A stretch of 11,648 nt of DNA from JBAPRR01 sp049281195 (GTDB taxonomy: Bacteria; Actinomycetota; Acidimicrobiia; Acidimicrobiales; CAVXTF01): contig JBAPRR010000288.1 of NCBI GenBank assembly GCA_049281195.1, positions 1-11,648 on the forward strand, in the 5' to 3' direction. The notes beneath the pieces are model-generated. The model saw nothing but the letters and a program-made list of their open reading frames with translations. It had not been told where the DNA came from and did not search any database. This document shows, in pieces, positions 6,570 to 11,648 of this stretch (its first letter is position 1; every line of letters begins with the position of its first letter). The translations under genes and the position numbers were made by a program.

Positions 6570-7172
6570 ATGGCTGATACAGCGATTCCAGTGAGGGGCC
6601 GGCCCCGGAGCGTTCGATCACACCGCGCCATCCTCGACGCCGCCAACGAGCTCCTCGAGGAACGGGGCCTTGTCGGCCTGACCATCGACGAGGTGGCGCA
6701 ACGAGCGGGGGTGAGCAAACCCACGATTTACCGCCGCTGGCCCACGAAAGGCACCTTGGCATTCGAGGCTTTCTCGGGCGATTTCCTGGCGCGGCAACCG
6801 CTACCGGACACCGGATCTCTGCGCGGAGATCTCCTGGCCGCCTTGCGCTCCTGGATCAGGGTGGTGAACCGAACGATCACAGGTCGCACCTTGAAGGGAT
6901 TGATCGCGGAGGTGCAGAGAGACCCGGAGCTGGCCGAGATATGGCGCATACGCTTCACTGAACCCGTCCGGGCACAACACCGCACCATGCTCGATCGGGC
7001 CATCGAGCGGGGCGAGATCTCGCCGCGCACCGATCCTGACGTCGTGCTCGACTTGATCTATGGGCCGGCATACCACCGGCTACTTCAGTCCCATCTCCCC
7101 CTAAATGATCGCTTCGCCCGAGGTGTCGTCGACATCGTGATCGCCGGAGTGCGTCCAGATACCAGCGACTGA
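6570..7172 (+). CDS. TetR/AcrR family transcriptional repressor
   Basis: This 200-residue regulator has an N-terminal TetR helix-turn-helix at residues 18-60 ('AILDAANELLEERGLVGLTI', then 'EVAQRAGVSKPTIYRRWPTK'), typical of the family down to the IYRRW box. The C-terminal ligand/dimer domain includes 'DPDVVLDLIYGPAYHRLL' (about 154-171), common in the actinobacterial TetR class with a TetR_C_16-like tail; the inducer is unknown. It is divergent from the aldo/keto reductase-DUF1275 pair and most likely represses both that pair and itself through the palindrome at 6527-6544. The ATG at 6570 follows GAGGTAGGA; an ATG at 6560 is out of frame and hits a stop quickly. Its last 29 codons (7085-7172) overlap the 3' end of the convergent MFS gene. 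Confidence 0.92.
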   Translation: MADTAIPVRGRPRSVRSHRAILDAANELLEERGLVGLTIDEVAQRAGVSKPTIYRRWPTKGTLAFEAFSGDFLARQPLPDTGSLRGDLLAALRSWIRVVNRTITGRTLKGLIAEVQRDPELAEIWRIRFTEPVRAQHRTMLDRAIERGEISPRTDPDVVLDLIYGPAYHRLLQSHLPLNDRFARGVVDIVIAGVRPDTSD

Positions 7173-8422
7173 GATGTGGTCGGAAAGTTCTTCATCTTTC
7201 GCAACGGAGAGGCGAGCAGCCATGCTCCTGCAACGGCCTCGCCTATTGCTGCCAACCACATCGTCGGACGCAGACCGATCGATTGGCCGATGGCACCGCC
7301 CAGAAGAGCTCCGACTGGAGTAACTCCCCAAACAACGAAGCGCATCGACGCGTTCATCCTCCCGAGGAGGCGCGGAGGGCACAACCGTTGGCGGAAGGTC
7401 ACTTGATTGATGTTGTAGACGACAGTTCCGAACGCCGCGACGAAGTAGCCGGCCGCAAAGAACAAAACACCGGCTCCGGGGGTCGCCAGTGGGATCAGAA
7501 GAGCGCCGACGCCGCTTACGGCACCCAAAATCGTGGCGCGTCCCTCTCCGATCCGACGAGACAGTCTCGAGGCCATCAGCGCTGCAAGCAGACCCCCGAT
7601 CCCGACAGCGGCGAACAACAAACCGATCACATCGGGCCGGGCGTGCACGACCCGGACCAGAAATACGATTTCGACCGCAGTCATGATCCCGCTGGAGAAG
7701 TTCGACGTCGCCGTAGTCGCCGCGATCGCTCGCAACAGCGGATGCCCGAACACAAACTTCAGGCCTTCGGTCATTCCTTCGTAGAGTCGATGCGGTACCT
7801 CGTCTTTAAGAACCGTCTCCGGTGCGGAAATCCTGCTGATCGCCATACCGGAAACCAGAAAGCTGGCCGCGTCCGTGGCCACCGCGAACGAGCCACCGAT
7901 CGCCTGAATCAGCGCTCCGGCGACACTCGGACCCGCAACCTGAGCCACTTGTTGACTTCCCATCAACTTGGCGTTTCCTTCGCTGATGTTCTGCAGGCCC
8001 ACCAGTGACGGCAGGTACGACTGGTAAGCCACGTCGAAAAACACGGTGAGAACCCCGGCGACAAACATCACCACATACAGCTGAACGAGGCTGAGAGCCC
8101 CGAACGCGTACGTAACGGGAATGGAACCGAGGGCGACGACTCGCCCGACATCGGAGACGATCATGACGTTGCGCCGACGGAGGCGGTCGACCCAGACGCC
8201 TGCAGGCAACCCGACCAATAGGAACGCCGCTGTCGAAAGAGCGGTGAGCAGACCGATTTGAAACGTGGTGGCATCGAGCGTCCGCACTGCGATCAGGGGC
8301 ACTGCGAGCAGGCTCACCTGGCTACCGAATTCGCTGACGGATTCACCCGCCCACAGTCGACTGAAGTCTCGATGCCGCCACAGGTCCCCGCCTCGGCGTG
8401 AGCGGGGCACCGTCTTGTCCAC
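7085..8422 (-). CDS. MFS transporter (MFS_3-like exporter)
   Basis: This 445-residue major facilitator protein with about 12 membrane segments is predicted to be a drug or metabolite exporter. The start 'DLWRHRDFSRLWAGESVSEF' and the loop 'GVWVDRLRRRNVM' (75-87, motif A-like between TM2 and TM3) resemble the MFS_3/EntS-like group. The substrate is unknown. The last membrane helix ends near residue 405; residues 408-445 are a basic, low-complexity tail, and residues from about 417 on are encoded antisense to the TetR gene, so the tail is likely a read-through extension. GTG at 8422 is chosen because it lies where a promoter with TTGACA, 17 bp and GATACT would begin its transcript, and no Shine-Dalgarno is seen; a leaderless mRNA fits. 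It is divergent from the ArsR-like gene, which probably represses it. Confidence 0.88.
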   Translation of the reverse strand: MDKTVPRSRRGGDLWRHRDFSRLWAGESVSEFGSQVSLLAVPLIAVRTLDATTFQIGLLTALSTAAFLLVGLPAGVWVDRLRRRNVMIVSDVGRVVALGSIPVTYAFGALSLVQLYVVMFVAGVLTVFFDVAYQSYLPSLVGLQNISEGNAKLMGSQQVAQVAGPSVAGALIQAIGGSFAVATDAASFLVSGMAISRISAPETVLKDEVPHRLYEGMTEGLKFVFGHPLLRAIAATTATSNFSSGIMTAVEIVFLVRVVHARPDVIGLLFAAVGIGGLLAALMASRLSRRIGEGRATILGAVSGVGALLIPLATPGAGVLFFAAGYFVAAFGTVVYNINQVTFRQRLCPPRLLGRMNASMRFVVWGVTPVGALLGGAIGQSIGLRPTMWLAAIGEAVAGAWLLASPLRKMKNFPTTSQSLVSGRTPAITMSTTPRAKRSFRGRWD

Positions 8423-8424
8423 TG

Positions 8425-8458
8425 GTTGAGTATCTTCAACTAGTTGGGAGTTGTCAAC
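8425..8458. promoter_or_regulatory. Two tandem GTTG-N8-CAAC repeats, probable ArsR operators
   Basis: GTTGAGTATCTTCAAC (8425-8440) and GTTGGGAGTTGTCAAC (8443-8458) are both 16 bp, share 11 of 16 positions, and have matching inverted ends. Their centres are 18 bp apart. The junction reads CAACTAGTTG (8437-8446), itself a perfect palindrome. The first repeat covers the exporter -10 and the second covers its -35, a layout expected for repression by the divergently encoded ArsR-like protein. Confidence 0.65.
8429..8457 (-). promoter_or_regulatory. Promoter of the MFS gene, probably giving a leaderless mRNA
   Basis: On the minus strand TTGACA (8457-8452) is followed by exactly 17 bp and GATACT (8434-8429; four of six bases match TATAAT). 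Only six bases (CAACCA) separate the -10 from the GTG start at 8422-8420, so transcription would begin at or next to the start codon. The lack of any Shine-Dalgarno before this GTG supports leaderless translation, which is common in Actinobacteria. Confidence 0.6.
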
Positions 8459-8478
8459 CTGTTAGGATTGCCATCCTC

Positions 8479-9036
8479 GTGACCAGGTCGAAGAGCCCGG
8501 AGCCCCCCGACAACGAGGCGGCCCGTCCACCGACACTCGAAGAAGCTCGCGCCCTCGCCCATCCCCTTCGCCTGCGGATCCTGCGATTGTGCCTCGATGA
8601 GCCCATGACGAACCGCCAGCTGGCAACGGCGCTCGGTCAACGTCCGGCCACCGTTCTGCACCACGTGCGCACGCTTTTGAGCAACGGCTTCCTGGTGGAG
8701 CAACCGTGGCGCCAGGGACCGAGAGGCAGCGTCGAGAAGCCCTACCTGTCCACCGGAAAGTCGTGGGAACTCGAAGGTGGGATGGACCTCGGATCCACTA
8801 CATCGCGTATGGCCGTGTTCGAAGCTGTGTCGGCCGAGATCGGTGAAGGTGGGCCGGACTCCGTGATCGACGGCGCGCGCCTCGCCACGCGCCTTCGGCC
8901 CGACAAGTTGGACGAGCTGGTCGGCCGTATCCGGGATCTGATCGACGAGTACAGGGCTGCGGACACGCCTGACGGAGACCCTTACGCCATGCTTGTGGTC
9001 CTGCACCGCCGACAAAAGGACTCATCGACGTCGTAG
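8479..9036 (+). CDS. ArsR-type winged-helix transcriptional regulator
   Basis: This protein of about 185 residues has an N-terminal winged-helix domain ('ARALAHPLRLRILRLCLDEP', then a helix-turn-helix around residues 44-68, 'NRQLATALGQRPATVLHHVR', and a wing 'FLVEQPWRQGPRGSVEKPYL'). This is the ArsR/HTH_20 pattern often found next to exporters. The ELCVCD-like metal-binding motif of classical ArsR/SmtB sensors is absent, so it probably senses an organic ligand through the C-terminal half, which I do not recognise. An in-frame start at 8398 would place 27 residues over the MFS start and promoter, so I prefer GTG 8479 (reads VTRSKSPEPP); the ribosome site there is weak (TTAGGA, about 12 nt upstream), so the start is uncertain. 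It is divergent from the MFS gene and probably controls it and itself. Its 3' end converges with the hydrolase gene across 19 bp. Confidence 0.85.
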   Translation: MTRSKSPEPPDNEAARPPTLEEARALAHPLRLRILRLCLDEPMTNRQLATALGQRPATVLHHVRTLLSNGFLVEQPWRQGPRGSVEKPYLSTGKSWELEGGMDLGSTTSRMAVFEAVSAEIGEGGPDSVIDGARLATRLRPDKLDELVGRIRDLIDEYRAADTPDGDPYAMLVVLHRRQKDSSTS

Positions 9037-9041
9037 AGATA

Positions 9042-9054
9042 ACCGAGATTCGGT
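9042..9054. terminator. Short hairpin between convergent genes
   Basis: ACCGA (9042-9046) and TCGGT (9050-9054) form a 5-bp stem with a 3-nt loop in the 19-bp gap between the ArsR-type gene and the hydrolase gene. The position suits a bidirectional terminator, but the stem is short and no T-run follows, so this is weak. Confidence 0.3.
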
Positions 9055-9055
9055 G

Positions 9056-11080
9056 TCAGCTCGGTGGGACCCACGGAGCCGACAACTGCGCTTCGACTGC
9101 GTGGCCCCCGTACTTCCCTTTCACTGTCGTCGGCGCCTTCCAGTTGTAGATGCCCGTCCGCCAATGCACCGTGACGCTGCCGGTAGCGCCGCCGGGTCCT
9201 TGCAGTTGGAGCGTCGCATCGACAGCTTGGGTGGCGTCGTTCCACACCACTGTGCCCGAAACCGACAAGTCTTTTACGAACAGGCATCTGCTGAGAGTGA
9301 ATGTTCTCGGTCCAGTTACGAAAAAGTGTCCGTTAGCGGCGAATGTTCCGCCGTAGAGGCACCGGCCACCCGCGTTGGTTGACCCGTAACCCAGGTTGAA
9401 CCAGCGAACCAAAACGTCTCCCACCGTTTGCGCGCTGACCCAGGCCGCCTGTCGGCCCACCTTTTGCTGCGCTCCGGTCCCTACCGGCTGAGCAGCGGGA
9501 GCCTGTGCCAGGTGTTCGGGGAACGCCGACACCACGGTGACCGGGGGCATCGCAGTGGCACAACTTGTGTTCCCGGCCGAGAGAGTCTCGACGAAACGCT
9601 GCAGAATCACCGACGTGCAGTCCTGAAAGTCACCTTCCGCCGTTACATGGTTGGAGTTGGCCACTTCCACGAAGGTGCTCTTCGGCCAGGAGTGGACCAC
9701 CCTGAGGGCGTCGGATAGCGGCGTGGCCTGATCGAATTGCCCGTCAAATATGAGCACAGGCGTATCGGGGTAATGGATCCCGTCCGGAAACGTCGGTTGG
9801 GAGAGCGGGGAGGTCTTCCAATTTTGGCAACCGAAGACAAGCTCGTTCTCGTCCAATGAGTTCAGGTACACCGATTTACTGAAAGGCGAGAAGGTGTCAC
9901 TCTTCAATGCGGCAATTGCGGCGGCCAACTGCTTCTTCCTGACCGGGATACTCGCCGACGGGTTCCAAACCTGCGGGTAGTCCGTGCATGACACCGCCTC
10001 GAGGTCTCCGACCGAGTCGTCGGCGACATGACCTGATGCGTTGTACGCGACATCGTCGGCCGCCAGTCGCAGCAGTGGGGCTCGGTCGCCGGAGGCGAAT
10101 GCACTCAGAGCAGCCGGCAGATCGCTGAACACCGTATAGGTGTAGGTGGCGTCGTACACCAGCTGGGCGAAGGCGACAGCCGTGAGGTCGACATGCACCG
10201 GCTTGCCATTGCCTCCGATGACGGTCGCCACCACCGGGTGGGCCTGGAGGCGAACCGCAAAGTGGGCTATCTCCTTCACCAAGTTCTCGCCCCGGCAGCT
10301 CGCCGTTCGGTCGCACAGCAAGGTCCAGGCGCGGCGCATGGCACTGACGTCCTCTTGCTCGAACGGGTGGTAGCCGTTGTTGTAGCTGCCGTCGAGAATG
10401 AGCGACCGAACCAGGCTCGGGTGGTCCAACGTGAAAACCTGCGCCGAGTAGTCGCCGTAGGAGTCCCCGTATACGTCGACCTTGTTGATTCCGAGAAGCG
10501 ACAGGATGAATGCCAGATCGTCTCCTACGGCCACCGTTCCGTAGGCATTCGCCGCGGCACCCAGTTGACGCGCGCAGGCCTCGACCAAAGAGACGAGCTT
10601 GCCGGGCTGGGACACGGCTATGTACTTCTGCAGGCCCGGGCAGTTGATGGGATCGGATAGTCCTGTCCCCCGGTTGTCCATGACGATCATGTCGTGGCGC
10701 TTCAAAAGCGACCCGATCATGTACTTGTAACCACCGGCCGACTCGATCGAAGCGAGGCCGGGTCCTCCCTCCATCGTGACGATGGGCTCGAGCGGTGGTA
10801 AAGAGTCGACGGTGTGCTTGTAAATACGGAAATGCACTGTGAACGTGCCCACGCCCGGATTGGTCCAGTACTGAGGCACGCGCACTGTTCCACACTCCAC
10901 CCCGGTGAGGCCCGGACACGCGTGCAGCGTCATGGACCTCGTGTTTCTGACGCCGGGGTTGGCCGCGCTTGCACTCGTCGAGCTCAAGGGCGCGATCGCG
11001 GATAGCACCGCAGTGCCCAATCCCATCAGCGCGACCAGAGCGACCCGCAAAGAAGTAGAGCTCCTGCGCGGTCGGATCAC
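9056..11080 (-). CDS. Secreted TAP-like alpha/beta hydrolase (S33-type peptidase) with extra C-terminal domain
   Basis: This 674-residue exported hydrolase resembles tripeptidyl aminopeptidases (Abhydrolase with a TAP C-terminal domain). Residues 1-39 are a signal peptide (RPRR start, hydrophobic core, SASA/A). The oxyanion motif is GGPG (105-108), the nucleophile S207 is in 'VYGDSYGDYSAQ', and the charge relay is D450 ('FDGQFDQATP') and H478 ('NSNHVT'). The TAP signature C418..W421 with 'PDTPVLIFDGQFD' is clear. The elbow reads GDSYG rather than the more usual GGSYG. After the hydrolase fold ends near residue 510 there is a linker rich in Ala/Gln and then a beta-rich segment of about 125 residues (550-674, two Cys at 574 and 599) that most family members lack; I do not recognise it. 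The start is GTG at 11080 with a poor ribosome site (GAGAG). It lies 29 bp after the small secreted protein gene on the same strand, probably in one operon. Likely role: cleaving peptides outside the cell. Confidence 0.85.
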   Translation of the reverse strand: MIRPRRSSTSLRVALVALMGLGTAVLSAIAPLSSTSASAANPGVRNTRSMTLHACPGLTGVECGTVRVPQYWTNPGVGTFTVHFRIYKHTVDSLPPLEPIVTMEGGPGLASIESAGGYKYMIGSLLKRHDMIVMDNRGTGLSDPINCPGLQKYIAVSQPGKLVSLVEACARQLGAAANAYGTVAVGDDLAFILSLLGINKVDVYGDSYGDYSAQVFTLDHPSLVRSLILDGSYNNGYHPFEQEDVSAMRRAWTLLCDRTASCRGENLVKEIAHFAVRLQAHPVVATVIGGNGKPVHVDLTAVAFAQLVYDATYTYTVFSDLPAALSAFASGDRAPLLRLAADDVAYNASGHVADDSVGDLEAVSCTDYPQVWNPSASIPVRKKQLAAAIAALKSDTFSPFSKSVYLNSLDENELVFGCQNWKTSPLSQPTFPDGIHYPDTPVLIFDGQFDQATPLSDALRVVHSWPKSTFVEVANSNHVTAEGDFQDCTSVILQRFVETLSAGNTSCATAMPPVTVVSAFPEHLAQAPAAQPVGTGAQQKVGRQAAWVSAQTVGDVLVRWFNLGYGSTNAGGRCLYGGTFAANGHFFVTGPRTFTLSRCLFVKDLSVSGTVVWNDATQAVDATLQLQGPGGATGSVTVHWRTGIYNWKAPTTVKGKYGGHAVEAQLSAPWVPPS

Positions 11081-11109
11081 GTTTTAGCTCTCACGCTTGC
11101 AGAACCAGT

Positions 11110-11607
11110 TCAGGCTGCTGGCCCGATGGTGACGGGAGCGCCCTTTGCTTCGGTAACTTTCCCAGACTGGTTGAAGCACGCGTAGGCCGTGAAGACCCAA
11201 CCCGCCAGAATCGCCGTCTTGGCCGCTCCGCTGCTCTTCACAACGATGGCCTGTAGCTCTTGTTCCTCGACTGTGCCTGATGGACAAGTTCCTACAGTGG
11301 AAGAAGCCTCAGTGGGATCTTTCAGTGTGGTGGTGCTCCCTTTAACGGCCCAAGTTATAAGACCGTTCTTACCTTTTCCCGTGGCCGCTATTACTCCCTT
11401 TCCACCTGTCACCGAAGCATCCGAGCATTTCGACACTGTGTTGCCACTGGCATTTGCGCCGAACCTGGTGCAGGTAATCGGAGTCACCGAGGTCGCAGAG
11501 GCTGATCCTGCGAAGACCACCGATCCCACGACCGACAGCGGCAGGGCCACAAGAACAGATAGTGCCAATAGCTTTCTCACCCGTACCCCTGCCTTTCCGG
11601 CCACCAT
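11110..11607 (-). CDS. Small secreted four-cysteine protein of unknown function
   Basis: I cannot assign a function. The 165-residue product has an N-terminal signal peptide (VRKLLALSVLVALPLSVVGS core, cleavage after SASA at residue 38) and a mature part of about 127 residues rich in Thr, Ser, Gly, Ala and Lys with four cysteines (46, 61, 108, 144), which could make two disulfides. 'ITCTRFGANASGNTVSKC' and 'GTCPSGT' recall small exported beta-strand proteins seen in actinobacteria. The ATG at 11607 lacks a good ribosome site; GTG at 11580 (reads MRKLLALSV) has GCAGGGG about 6 nt upstream and gives a more standard signal peptide, so either may be used. Codon use is somewhat less GC-rich than its neighbours (for example CTA, TTA, AGA). 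The TAP-like hydrolase starts 29 bp downstream, suggesting co-expression. Confidence 0.75.
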   Translation of the reverse strand: MVAGKAGVRVRKLLALSVLVALPLSVVGSVVFAGSASATSVTPITCTRFGANASGNTVSKCSDASVTGGKGVIAATGKGKNGLITWAVKGSTTTLKDPTEASSTVGTCPSGTVEEQELQAIVVKSSGAAKTAILAGWVFTAYACFNQSGKVTEAKGAPVTIGPAA

Positions 11608-11648
11608 TTACTTTCGGAACGTGACCCTACAGGCTTACTTCTTCGCCC

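Noticed and set aside
8398..8478. N-terminal extension of the ArsR-type protein from an in-frame ATG at 8398
   Set aside because: It would run across the start and promoter of the divergent MFS gene and the operator repeats, and the added residues do not look like part of the winged-helix family; GTG 8479 is preferred.
9897..10919. 340-codon minus-strand frame inside the hydrolase gene
   Set aside because: It is an Arg-rich out-of-frame shadow of the TAP-like hydrolase, whose own frame shows signal peptide, catalytic triad and conserved Cys/Trp.

Overview
The window looks like chromosomal DNA from a high-GC actinobacterium. The reasons are GC-rich codon use, frequent GTG starts, a flavin/F420-type split-barrel oxidoreductase of the TIGR03667 (Rv3369-like) class, MFS/TetR/ArsR regulator pairs, and large secreted hydrolases of the kind common in Actinobacteria. 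An acidimicrobial-type host is my guess, not something the sequence proves. No tRNA, rRNA, CRISPR array or phage module was seen.

Layout from left to right. (1) Positions 1 to about 980 hold the left end of a decayed IS256/Mutator-family insertion sequence on the minus strand; its transposase is broken by two frameshifts and runs off the window. (2) Positions 1068-2861 (minus) encode a secreted sedolisin-like (S53) serine-carboxyl peptidase with the catalytic residues in place but a trimmed fold. (3) Positions 2862-3211 form a gene-poor stretch with what looks like the last 25 or so codons of a lost ABC-transporter binding-protein gene and its terminator hairpin. (4) Positions 3212-4706 (plus) carry three small redox genes: a TIGR03667 PPOX-class oxidoreductase, an Ohr/OsmC peroxidase, and a cytoplasmic DsbA-like CPYC thioredoxin-fold protein whose start codon abuts the Ohr stop. 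(5) Positions 4720-6445 (minus) carry an aldo/keto reductase followed by a DUF1275/YoaK membrane protein, divergent from a TetR repressor (6570-7172, plus). A perfect 18-bp palindrome lies in the shared promoter region. (6) An MFS exporter (7085-8422, minus) overlaps the TetR gene tail to tail by 88 bp. It is divergent from an ArsR-type regulator (8479-9036, plus), and the gap between them holds two tandem GTTG-N8-CAAC repeats covering the -10 and -35 of a probably leaderless exporter promoter. (7) Positions 9056-11607 (minus) carry a small secreted four-cysteine protein followed by a secreted TAP-like alpha/beta hydrolase with an extra C-terminal domain.

Two themes emerge: extracellular protein or peptide breakdown (S53 peptidase, TAP-like hydrolase and its small secreted partner), and small regulated detoxification modules (Ohr/DsbA/PPOX; TetR with AKR and DUF1275; ArsR with MFS). 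I see no clear evidence of an entirely new system. The most informative novelties are the operator and promoter architecture at 8425-8458, the Ohr-DsbA coupling, the shortened S53 fold, and the uncharacterised secreted protein paired with the hydrolase.
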